Below, one piece after another: positions 7,285-14,758 of a stretch of 24,850 nt of DNA; the stretch's first letter is position 1; each line of letters opens with the position of its first letter. The notes beneath the pieces are model-generated. The model made no database searches, had not been told where the DNA came from, and saw nothing but the letters and a program-made list of their open reading frames with translations. The stretch comes from JBALVO01 sp036961445 (GTDB lineage: Bacteria; Pseudomonadota; Gammaproteobacteria; Pseudomonadales; Halieaceae): NCBI GenBank assembly GCA_036961445.1, contig JBALVO010000050.1, positions 1 to 24,850 of the forward strand, written 5' to 3'. The position numbers and the translations under genes were made by a program.

Positions 7285-8064
7285 CTATTTCTCGAAGCTC
7301 ATTACCACCTTCCACCAGAGCTTGGGCAGCAATGCTCGCCATAAATAGAGTAGTTTTGCTTCGCCGGGGTAGATGATGTCGCGATCTTTCTTAACGCCCT
7401 TTTCGATGGCGTCGACAATTTTCTCGGGGTCCGCCAGGCGTCCCTTTTCCTTGGATTCGATAATACTGCGCGGGCTGTCTGTGGCCAGGCTCTGGTCTAC
7501 TAACGGCGTGTTCACTGCTGGCGGGCAAACCAGGTGGGCACGTACACCGGTATCGCGAATTTCATTTTGTAGCACTTCCATATAAGCGTTAACAGCGGCC
7601 TTGGTGGCGCAATAACCGCCCATTTTCGGTACCAGTGCTATGCCGGCGATAGAGCCGAAGGCTATGATGCGGCCGTTACCTCGCTCTATCATGGCGGGCA
7701 GGACCGTCTGCACCATGTATGTGGTGCCAAAGTAATTGATACGAAATAGCTTCTCCATGGCCACATGGCTGTGATCCGTGAGTTTGTGGCTGGGCATCAG
7801 CGCCGCAGCGTGGACCAGCAGGTCAATGGGCCCGAGTTCTGCGTTAACGGCGGTTACTTTGGCTTCGACATCCTCCAGGTTGGCAATATCGCAGTGAAAG
7901 CCAGAGATATTGTCCGATGCTGCCGCGGTATCTTGCAGTCCCTGTGCATTGACGTCGAAGATCGCTACTTTGGCGCCCTGTCTGGCCAGTCGCCGCGCGA
8001 TTATCTGACCCATGCCACTGGCACCGCCTGTTACCAGGGCCACTTTGCCCGACATTTCAATCAT
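7285..8064 (-). CDS. Short-chain dehydrogenase/reductase (classical SDR)
   Basis: NAD(P)-dependent oxidoreductase of 259 residues. The cofactor loop TGGASGMG is at residues 12-19. An acidic residue (Asp37 in AIFDVN) at the end of the second strand suggests NAD(H) preference. The catalytic set is Asn110, Ser138 (FGSIAG), Tyr151 and Lys155 (YCATK). The usual NNAG is replaced by HAAA (85-88), a mild deviation. The C-terminal 30 residues are hydrophobic and aromatic (LLYLWRALLPKLWWKVV), suggesting membrane association. The substrate cannot be predicted. Start chosen at ATG 8064; ATG 8055 is also possible, and the upstream extension to 8124 looks non-coding. It lies between the Lrp-family regulator and the MFS gene, with gaps of about 90 nt on each side. 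Confidence 0.9.
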   Translation of the reverse strand: MIEMSGKVALVTGGASGMGQIIARRLARQGAKVAIFDVNAQGLQDTAAASDNISGFHCDIANLEDVEAKVTAVNAELGPIDLLVHAAALMPSHKLTDHSHVAMEKLFRINYFGTTYMVQTVLPAMIERGNGRIIAFGSIAGIALVPKMGGYCATKAAVNAYMEVLQNEIRDTGVRAHLVCPPAVNTPLVDQSLATDSPRSIIESKEKGRLADPEKIVDAIEKGVKKDRDIIYPGEAKLLYLWRALLPKLWWKVVMSFEK

Positions 8065-8158
8065 AGTTATGCATCCGCTAATGTGAGGGTGACTATATTG
8101 CGTTGCGAGCCCGCAGCCCGGCAAGTCCCGATCTGGCCACTAAAAGTGACGGCTTTTG

Positions 8159-8647
8159 TTACAGCACCGTTTGGTCGGAGATGTGTGCCAGCGGCAAGCG
8201 GGTACGCTGTATCACCCTGCGCAGCTCAAAACTGGAGTGCACGCCGGTAACACCGGGGATTCGGGTGAGTTTTCCCAGCAGGAATTTTTCGTAGTACGCC
8301 ATGTCCGGTACCACTGCTTTTAGCAGGTAATCAGAGGTTTGACCGGTGACCACCGAACATTCCATAACTTCGGGGTAGTCTGTCACCTGTGTCTCGAAGG
8401 CCTCAAAACGGTCCGGTGTATGACGATCCATACTGATCCCGATATACGCAGTGAGTTTGAGCCCCAGCATGTTCTGGTTCAGCAGGGTGACATGGCCGCG
8501 AATAAGCCCCGACTCTTCCAGCCTTTTTACCCGGCGAGAGCAGGGCGTGGGCGACAAGCCCACGGCGTCAGCCAGTTCCAGGTTGCTGATACGGGCATTG
8601 TCCTGCATGGCTTGCAGAATTCGACGATCGGTACGGTCAAGTTTCAC
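8159..8647 (-). CDS. Lrp/AsnC family transcriptional regulator
   Basis: Feast/famine regulator, 162 residues from GTG 8647. An N-terminal winged helix-turn-helix (LDRTDRRILQAMQDNARISN followed by LELADAVGLSPTPCSRRVKRLE) precedes the RAM/AsnC ligand-binding domain (YIGISMDRH through GVTGVHSSFELR). The start is moved from ATG 8668 to GTG 8647 because an excellent AGGAG lies 8 nt before the GTG and inside the longer reading, and the resulting protein has the usual family length. It heads a minus-strand run (SDR, MFS, cysteine synthase-like, flavin reductase) and is divergent from leuA, with a long inverted repeat between them. Autoregulation and control of either neighbour is the expected pattern, and the ligand is probably an amino acid. 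It could be an Lrp, BkdR or DecR type; the sequence alone does not settle which. Confidence 0.93.
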   Translation of the reverse strand: MKLDRTDRRILQAMQDNARISNLELADAVGLSPTPCSRRVKRLEESGLIRGHVTLLNQNMLGLKLTAYIGISMDRHTPDRFEAFETQVTDYPEVMECSVVTGQTSDYLLKAVVPDMAYYEKFLLGKLTRIPGVTGVHSSFELRRVIQRTRLPLAHISDQTVL

Positions 8648-8724
8648 TGGCTTTTCTCCTGGAGTCATAGTTGCCCGTCAATGTTCAGTAAATAGAGAGT
8701 ATCACCCAAATTATGTTAAATAAT

Positions 8725-8778
8725 AGTGATTAATTGCGCAAAAATGTCAATAGTCTATGCTATTTGCAATCAATCACT
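8725..8778. promoter_or_regulatory. Operator-like inverted repeat in the lrp-family/leuA divergent region
   Basis: AGTGATTAATTGC (8725-8737) is inverted as GCAATCAATCACT (8766-8778), 12 of 13 bases paired. Arm centres are 41 bp apart, close to four helical turns. A further ATCAC half-site is at 8701-8705. The dyad lies just upstream of the TATAAT at 8792-8797. AT-rich, helically phased half-sites are typical of Lrp-type octamer/hexadecamer binding, so the neighbouring regulator is the obvious candidate (inference). Confidence 0.55.
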
Positions 8779-8791
8779 CACCGCTGCGCAC

Positions 8792-8797
8792 TATAAT
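8792..8797 (+). promoter_or_regulatory. Probable -10 box of leuA
   Basis: A perfect TATAAT about 150 bases before leuA. No good -35 lies at 16-18 nt, which fits a promoter needing an activator bound at the adjacent inverted repeat, but this is inference. A start near 8803 would give a 5' leader of about 140 nt. Confidence 0.4.
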
Positions 8798-8945
8798 TTA
8801 GGTTCGGCTGACAACTCATCTGTCACTAACAGCGCCGGCGGGATTACCCTTCTGCTCGCGCTCTGCACTTTGCCCCACAAGGGCGTGTTCCGGGGGACCG
8901 GGCAGGTGAGCAGCCTCCAACTTCACAGATTCCGGGTAAATTAGT

Positions 8946-10619
8946 ATGAGTAGTTTCGATCACCGCAAGTACAAGTCCTTTCAGCCTATAAAAATGACTG
9001 ACAGGCGGTGGCCGGACCAGATCCTGGAGAGGGCGCCCCAGTGGTGCAGTGTGGATCTGCGCGATGGTAACCAGGCCCTGATCGAACCGATGACCGGCCG
9101 GCAGAAATCCCGTCTCTGGGATCAGTTGGTTAAAATCGGCTTTAAGGAAATCGAAGTGGGCTTTCCATCTGCATCAGGGCACGACTATGATTTTGTGCGC
9201 GAGTTGATAGACAATAACCGCATACCTGAAGACGTAACTATCCAGGTGCTCACCCAGGCCCGTCCCGACTTGATAGAGAAGACTTTCGCTTCGCTGCAAG
9301 GCGCGCGGCGCGCAATAGTGCATGTTTACAATTCCACCTCCACGGTGCAACGCGACCTGGTGTTTGGTCTGGACCGGCAGGGCATTATTGATATCGCCGT
9401 GAAGGGCGCTGAGCTGGTGAAGGCCTGTGCTGCCAGATACCCGGAGACCGAATGGGTGTTCGAGTATTCGCCGGAGAGTTTTACCGGTACCGAACTGGAC
9501 TTTGCTGTAGAGGTCTGCAATGCGGTAACGGCGGTGTGGCAACCCACCCCGCAACGGCCGGTGATCATCAACCTTCCCGCTACCGTGGAGATGAGCACCC
9601 CCAATGTCTATGCCGACCAGATCGAGTGGTTCTGCGAGCAGGTAGCAAACCGAGAGAGCTTGCTTATATCCCTGCATACCCATAATGATAGAGGCTGTGC
9701 GGTAGCGGCTGCAGAGCTGGGCGTACTCGCTGGCGCTGATCGGGTAGAGGGAACATTAATGGGTAACGGTGAGCGCACCGGGAATATGGACATTATTACC
9801 ATGGCGATGAACCTGTACAGCCAGGGTGTCGATCCATGCTTGCAGCTGGGCCAGATGGATGAAATTATCGAGACGACCAAAGAGTGTACGCGGTTGCCGG
9901 TGCATCCGCGTCACCCCTATGCTGGAGAGCTGGTATTTACCGCGTTCTCCGGTAGCCATCAGGACGCTATCAAGAAGTGCCTGTCCAGGCGCGACAAGCA
10001 GGACCCATGGGAGGTGGCCTATCTGCCTATCGACCCGGAAGATATAGGACGTTCCTACCAGGAGGTTATTCGCATTAATAGCCAGTCCGGCAAAGGCGGC
10101 ATAGCCTATGTGCTGGAACGGGATTATGGCTTGCAACTGCCGCGTTGGCTGCAAATAGATTTCAGTTCGGCGGTACAGGCCTACGCAGAAGTTCACGAAT
10201 CCGAAGTAGGCTCCCAGGAGATCTACCATCTGTTCGAGCAAACTTACCTGGAGGCCGCTGGCTGTTGGAACCTGGGTAACTACCAGGTGAGTCGCGAGGA
10301 TAATATTGACGCACTGCAGGCCGAGCTGGTGCAGGGTTCTAGCGTGCACCATTTGTCCGGTACCGGCAACGGAGTTGTTGCCTCCTTTGTGGATGCCATG
10401 CAGCATTTTACTGGCCGGCAGATTGTTTTAGTGGAATACAATGAACATGCCCTGAGTCAAAGTGCCGATGCAGAAGCCATCTGTTACATACAATTGAATA
10501 TCGATGGCGACCGCTTTTGTGGTGTTGGTCGCAGTCATGACATTATTCAGGCTTCGCTGGACGGTATTCTTGGCGCGATCAACAGCGCTGTCCAAAGCGA
10601 CCAGCACGTCGCCGCCTGA
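8946..10619 (+). CDS. leuA: 2-isopropylmalate synthase
   Basis: First committed step of leucine synthesis: acetyl-CoA plus 2-oxoisovalerate gives 2-isopropylmalate. The 557 residues match the longer LeuA type found in Pseudomonas and Actinobacteria. The N-terminal TIM barrel carries VDLRDGNQALIEPM (about residues 36-49) with the metal-binding Asp. The metal-binding HTH motif in SLHTHNDRGCAVAA has His244 and His246, followed by GNGERTGNMD. The C-terminal part is the LeuA dimerisation/leucine feedback domain (VHHLSGTGNGVVASFVDAM). ATG 8946 has only a poor ribosome binding site. The TAG of an upstream open frame ends one base before it, so translational coupling is possible. No clear terminator was seen in 10620-10742. 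Confidence 0.97.
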   Translation: MSSFDHRKYKSFQPIKMTDRRWPDQILERAPQWCSVDLRDGNQALIEPMTGRQKSRLWDQLVKIGFKEIEVGFPSASGHDYDFVRELIDNNRIPEDVTIQVLTQARPDLIEKTFASLQGARRAIVHVYNSTSTVQRDLVFGLDRQGIIDIAVKGAELVKACAARYPETEWVFEYSPESFTGTELDFAVEVCNAVTAVWQPTPQRPVIINLPATVEMSTPNVYADQIEWFCEQVANRESLLISLHTHNDRGCAVAAAELGVLAGADRVEGTLMGNGERTGNMDIITMAMNLYSQGVDPCLQLGQMDEIIETTKECTRLPVHPRHPYAGELVFTAFSGSHQDAIKKCLSRRDKQDPWEVAYLPIDPEDIGRSYQEVIRINSQSGKGGIAYVLERDYGLQLPRWLQIDFSSAVQAYAEVHESEVGSQEIYHLFEQTYLEAAGCWNLGNYQVSREDNIDALQAELVQGSSVHHLSGTGNGVVASFVDAMQHFTGRQIVLVEYNEHALSQSADAEAICYIQLNIDGDRFCGVGRSHDIIQASLDGILGAINSAVQSDQHVAA

Positions 10620-10742
10620 CCCGGATACTTGCCACACGGGCAGCAGTGGGCCCGGAGTAATTCTCACATGTAATTTGACCCACGATTGTGTTAAAACCTG
10701 TTCCCGTGAAGAGTGTTACCGTGAATATCCACGGCGCGTTGC

Positions 10743-11891
10743 ATGCGGGGATTGGGTGGTCAACTGACAATAACAAGTGAATCAAACTGGCTGCGCCTGA
10801 AACGGCATTTCACCGAGTCCTTTTCCGGGGAACTGGTGTATCGACGTCGCGCCTATGATGTTACGCATTTAGATGATGCACTCGACAAGAGGCGACGCAA
10901 CGCCTACCGCTATATACTGCTGCTGCTGGCGGTGATTCTATTGCCTATTGTTACCCACAATTTATACGTCAAGGAGTTTGTGCCAGCGGCGGGCGCGCTG
11001 GCACTGCTGGCAATCTTGATGGTGAATATCCTGCTGCTGAGTATGAACCGGGAAGCGTTCCTGTCTCCCCCATTGGTTTTGCTACTGAGTATCTCGCTGG
11101 TATTGCTGTCTATTTACTTTGGTCAGAATTACAGCCTTTACCTGCTCTTTCCCTTGCTGGTTGCGCTACCGATATTACTAAAAACCCGCTGGGCGGTGGT
11201 GCTTGGCGTATTGAGTGGGCTGGTGGTATCCCCGCTGGTATTTACCCACTACGACACCACGACGGCGACCGTAATTGGCATGAGTATGGGGCTGACCTGG
11301 CTGGTCAGTGCCTGGCTGGTGTTTGCGGTCACAGAACAGTCCCGCCGGCTTAAGGACATGGCAATTACCGACGCGCTGACCGGCGCCTATAATCGCCGCT
11401 ATCTCGACCTACAGGCGTTAAAGGCACTGGAGCTGTGGCGTCGTTATCAACGACCGGCTTCGCTATTGATACTGGATATAGATTACTTCAAACGAATTAA
11501 TGACAAGCATGGCCATAATGCTGGCGATGCTGCGCTAAAGAGCCTGGTCGATGTGATCTCCCAACGGATACGCGCCGTAGATACCCTGTGCCGCTTTGGC
11601 GGCGACGAGTTTGTCCTGCTGCTGAGCGAAACCGGTATTGCTGATTCAGAAACGGTTGCCAACAAACTTCGGCTTGCAGTGCAGGATGTTAATCTCTTGC
11701 CGCAAATGAAATTGACCATTAGCGTGGGCATTGCTGCAGTGACGAGTGCGACAGACCTGGATCACTGGCTCAACCTGGCTGATACGGCGCTGTATCTGGC
11801 AAAAAAGAAAGGCCGCAACCGAGTTGAGCTGGCGGAGTCGGTAGTGCCGCAACTGATGCCGATCGACAAGACCGTGCCCACCTGGCGTTAA
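10743..11891 (+). CDS. Membrane-anchored diguanylate cyclase (GGDEF)
   Basis: Makes cyclic di-GMP from two GTP. The 382 residues comprise a short cytoplasmic N-terminus, about six hydrophobic segments between residues 55 and 197, then a C-terminal GGDEF domain from about 205 (DALTGAYNRRYL, DIDYFKRIND). The active-site loop is intact GGDEF at 286-290. RAVD at 277-280 lies exactly five residues before it and forms a complete I-site, so product inhibition is expected. The sensory membrane part is not a family I recognise. The start is uncertain: ATG 10743 has no good ribosome binding site, and TTG 10752 is an alternative. The next gene, a lipoprotein, begins 18 nt downstream and is probably co-transcribed. 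Confidence 0.93.
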   Translation: MRGLGGQLTITSESNWLRLKRHFTESFSGELVYRRRAYDVTHLDDALDKRRRNAYRYILLLLAVILLPIVTHNLYVKEFVPAAGALALLAILMVNILLLSMNREAFLSPPLVLLLSISLVLLSIYFGQNYSLYLLFPLLVALPILLKTRWAVVLGVLSGLVVSPLVFTHYDTTTATVIGMSMGLTWLVSAWLVFAVTEQSRRLKDMAITDALTGAYNRRYLDLQALKALELWRRYQRPASLLILDIDYFKRINDKHGHNAGDAALKSLVDVISQRIRAVDTLCRFGGDEFVLLLSETGIADSETVANKLRLAVQDVNLLPQMKLTISVGIAAVTSATDLDHWLNLADTALYLAKKKGRNRVELAESVVPQLMPIDKTVPTWR

Positions 11892-11909
11892 CCAAGAGGA
11901 GCCCCCACA

Positions 11910-12776
11910 GTGTATCGCGTTGCAAGAAAGTGCCTGTTGCTCAGCCTGGTAGTATTGAGCGCCTGCAGCAGCACTACGTTTGTCTACAATCGGCTGGATT
12001 TTATCCTGCCCTGGTATCTTGACGATTACACCGAGCTAAATCGTGAGCAGGAGAAGTACCTGGATGAACTGTTGTCGCCATTTCTAGCCTGGCATCGGGT
12101 GGATGAACTGCCACGATATGTTGTAATACTAAGCGAGATCGAGGCCAGCCTGGACCAGCCCTTGGTCGCGGAGGATGTCGCTACTATTTCCGAGCAAATC
12201 CAGGATTCCTGGTTTCGACTGGAAGGTGAAGCCCTGGACTGGCTGCTGGATCTGGGTACGCGGCTGTCGCAGGAGCAGGTAGAGAGCTTCCTGGCAGAGC
12301 TACAGGAACAGCAGCGAGAGTACGAGGAAAAGTACCTGACGCGCACCAACCAGGCATTTCACGAGGACAGTTACGATAGCCTGGTAGACACCATGCAGGA
12401 CTATATGGGCCGATTGGACACCGAACAGCGTGAACTGCTGCGAACAACCAGTGCCAGGCTTATTCGTTCCGATCGTACCTGGCTCACTGAGCGGGAGGCA
12501 TGGCTGCAGAAACTTGAGGTGATAATGCAGCGAGCACCTGGCTGGCACCTGGCTATTCGCCAGGCTATTGCCGAGCGCGACGACAACGTTTCCCCGGAGT
12601 ACCTGCGCATCTATGAACATAATCTTCGCCTGGTCTACGCCGCGGTCGCCGAACTGCTCAACTCCCGGTCACAGAAGCAGGACAAGCGCTTGCGTAAAAC
12701 ACTGGCCGATCTCAAGGAAGACCTACAAACCCTTATATTACAGGGCAATAGCGTTGCCATAGATAAAGCTGCTTAA
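11910..12776 (+). CDS. DUF6279-type outer-membrane-like lipoprotein
   Basis: Probable lipoprotein of 288 residues. The signal peptide ends in the lipobox LSAC (Cys19), and the following Ser-Ser does not give the Asp+2 inner-membrane retention signal, so outer-membrane sorting is likely. The rest is almost entirely charged alpha-helix with no membrane segment. The NRLDFILPWYLDDY opening and REQEKYLD segment are what I associate with DUF6279, a family without known function; the assignment is from memory. Start GTG 11910 is supported by AGAGGAG at 11895-11901, 8 nt upstream. It sits 18 nt after the diguanylate cyclase, suggesting a shared transcript. The stop TAA overlaps the convergent ilvD stop. 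Confidence 0.82.
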   Translation: MYRVARKCLLLSLVVLSACSSTTFVYNRLDFILPWYLDDYTELNREQEKYLDELLSPFLAWHRVDELPRYVVILSEIEASLDQPLVAEDVATISEQIQDSWFRLEGEALDWLLDLGTRLSQEQVESFLAELQEQQREYEEKYLTRTNQAFHEDSYDSLVDTMQDYMGRLDTEQRELLRTTSARLIRSDRTWLTEREAWLQKLEVIMQRAPGWHLAIRQAIAERDDNVSPEYLRIYEHNLRLVYAAVAELLNSRSQKQDKRLRKTLADLKEDLQTLILQGNSVAIDKAA

Positions 12777-14617
12777 TCCAGCAGGGAAAGATCCCGCACC
12801 GCGCCCTTGTCAGCGCTGGTAACCATCTTGGCATAGACTTTAAGCGCGGGGGTGACTTTGCGTGGCCGTTCTGCCTTTGGACGCCAACCTTTCTTCCCCA
12901 GCGCATCCATTGCTGCACGACGCTGTGCCAGCTCATCGTCACTCAAAGCCACGTTGATTGTGCGATTGGGAATATCGATCTCAATAGTGTCCCCAGCTTC
13001 CACCAGAGCGATGGCACCACCTGATGCCGCTTCCGGTGATACATGGCCGATGGACAGGCCCGAGGTGCCGCCGGAGAATCGACCGTCGGTGAGCAGGGCA
13101 CAGGCCTTGCCCAGGTCCTTTGATTTTAGATAGCTGGTGGGGTACAGCATTTCCTGCATGCCCGGTCCGCCGCGGGGTCCCTCATAGCGAATGATTACCA
13201 CATCACCGGCCTGGACTCTGTCGTTGAGAATATCGTCCACTGCTCCTTCCTGGCTCTCACAGATATGCGCGGGACCGGAGAACACCAGAATGCTTTCATC
13301 CACGCCCGAGGTTTTCACCACGCAGCCATCCTCGGCGATATTTCCGAACAGCACCGCAAGGCCGCCTTCCAGGGAATAGGCGTTGGCCAGTGAGCGGATA
13401 CAGCCGCCCTCGCGATTAACGTCCAGACTGGGCCAACGGCTGTCCTGGCTAAACGCGGTCTGGGTGGGAATGCCCCCCGGACCGGCGCTGAAAAACTTGA
13501 GTACGGCAGCATCATCGGTGCGCACGATATCCCATTTAGCCAATGCTTCGGCCATGGTGCTGCTGTGGATGGTGGGCCCATCGGTATGTAGCAGCCCGGC
13601 GCGATCCAGCTCTCCAAGAATACTAAAAATGCCACCGGCGCGGTGCACGTCCTCCATGTGATACAGGGGCGTGTTGGGAGCCACCTTGCACAACTGTGGC
13701 ACCTTGCGCGACAGGCGGTCTATATCCGCCAGGGTAAAGTCCAGCTCAGCTTCCTGTGCGGCGGCCAGCAGGTGCAGGATCGTATTGGTAGAGCCACCCA
13801 TGGCAATATCCACGCACATGGCATTTTCGAACGCCTGAAAGTCGCCGATGTTGCGCGGCAGTACGGATTCGTCATCGTCTTCGTAATAACGCTTACACAG
13901 CTCTACTATCACTCTGCCGGCGCGCAGGAACAATTGTTCACGGTCGGCGTGTGTGGCAAGTGTGGAACCATTACCGGGCAGGCTAAGTCCCAGTGCTTCG
14001 GTCAGGCAGTTCATGGAGTTGGCGGTAAACATACCCGAGCAGGAACCACAGGTGGGGCAGGCGGAGCGCTCGTATTCGGCGACTTTCTCGTCACTGGCAG
14101 AATCGTCCACCGCGATAACCATGGCATCCACCAGGTCCAGCTTGTGCTCGGATAATTTGGTCTTGCCAGCTTCCATGGGGCCGCCAGACACAAATACCAC
14201 GGGAATATTGAGGCGCATTGCGGCATTTAGCATCCCGGGGGTGATCTTGTCGCAGTTTGAAATACATACCATGGCATCGGCACAGTGGGCATTGACCATA
14301 TATTCCACCGAGTCCGAGATAATATCCCGCGAGGGCAGGCTATACAGCATGCCGTCGTGGCCCATGGCGATACCGTCGTCCACGGCGATGGTGTTGAACT
14401 CTTTGGCGACGCCTCCGGCGGCTTCTATCTCCCGAGCCACCAGTTGGCCCAGATCCTTAAGGTGTACGTGTCCGGGTACAAACTGGGTAAAGGAGTTGAC
14501 CACGGCGATAATGGGCTTCTGGAAGTCGTCATCCTTCATCCCTGTAGCGCGCCACAGGGCGCGGGCACCTGCCATGTTACGGCCGTGGGTGGAGGTCTTG
14601 GAGCGATAATCGGGCAT
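12773..14617 (-). CDS. ilvD: Dihydroxy-acid dehydratase
   Basis: Dehydrates 2,3-dihydroxy-isovalerate and -methylvalerate to the 2-oxo acids, the third common step of valine and isoleucine synthesis; 2-oxoisovalerate also feeds LeuA. The 614 residues match the E. coli-type length. The N-terminus has THGRNMAGARALWRATG. Cluster and active-site elements are Cys122 in NCDKITPGM, the CPTCGSCSGMFTANSMNC motif (Cys187, 190, 193), and the C-terminal GRFSGGTSGLSIGHVSPEA, as in Fe-S dependent IlvD/Edd enzymes. Start ATG 14617. It is the last gene of the minus-strand run, 141 nt after argA, with its own possible promoter. Convergent overlap with the lipoprotein gene is 4 nt (TTAA). Confidence 0.97.
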   Translation of the reverse strand: MPDYRSKTSTHGRNMAGARALWRATGMKDDDFQKPIIAVVNSFTQFVPGHVHLKDLGQLVAREIEAAGGVAKEFNTIAVDDGIAMGHDGMLYSLPSRDIISDSVEYMVNAHCADAMVCISNCDKITPGMLNAAMRLNIPVVFVSGGPMEAGKTKLSEHKLDLVDAMVIAVDDSASDEKVAEYERSACPTCGSCSGMFTANSMNCLTEALGLSLPGNGSTLATHADREQLFLRAGRVIVELCKRYYEDDDESVLPRNIGDFQAFENAMCVDIAMGGSTNTILHLLAAAQEAELDFTLADIDRLSRKVPQLCKVAPNTPLYHMEDVHRAGGIFSILGELDRAGLLHTDGPTIHSSTMAEALAKWDIVRTDDAAVLKFFSAGPGGIPTQTAFSQDSRWPSLDVNREGGCIRSLANAYSLEGGLAVLFGNIAEDGCVVKTSGVDESILVFSGPAHICESQEGAVDDILNDRVQAGDVVIIRYEGPRGGPGMQEMLYPTSYLKSKDLGKACALLTDGRFSGGTSGLSIGHVSPEAASGGAIALVEAGDTIEIDIPNRTINVALSDDELAQRRAAMDALGKKGWRPKAERPRKVTPALKVYAKMVTSADKGAVRDLSLLD

Positions 14618-14680
14618 GGTTTGGTACCGTGTGCTGGATCGGCTGCAGCCGGATATCCATGGGTCAAAAAGTGGGCAGGA

Positions 14681-14708
14681 AGGATAGCAAAATTCTGCCT
14701 AAGTTTAA
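14681..14708 (-). promoter_or_regulatory. Possible ilvD promoter
   Basis: On the minus strand, TTAAAC (14708-14703), a 16-nt spacer, then TATCCT (14686-14681) preceded by TGC, an extended -10. The start would fall near 14674, about 57 bases before the ilvD ATG. The match is moderate. Confidence 0.35.
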
Positions 14709-14758
14709 CGGGCTTTTTTTGGCGGTCGGCAAACCGTCGCGAAAGAGTTCAGGTTGCA

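Noticed and set aside
10704..10734. Repeated CCGTGAA and a small CCGTG/CACGG hairpin before the GGDEF gene
   Set aside because: Short and common motifs with no promoter or riboswitch shape I can recognise; no c-di-GMP riboswitch signature.
14709..14745. Possible argA terminator in the argA-ilvD gap
   Set aside because: Only a 4-bp CGGT/ACCG pairing. The run of A on the minus strand follows the wrong way for a U-tract.
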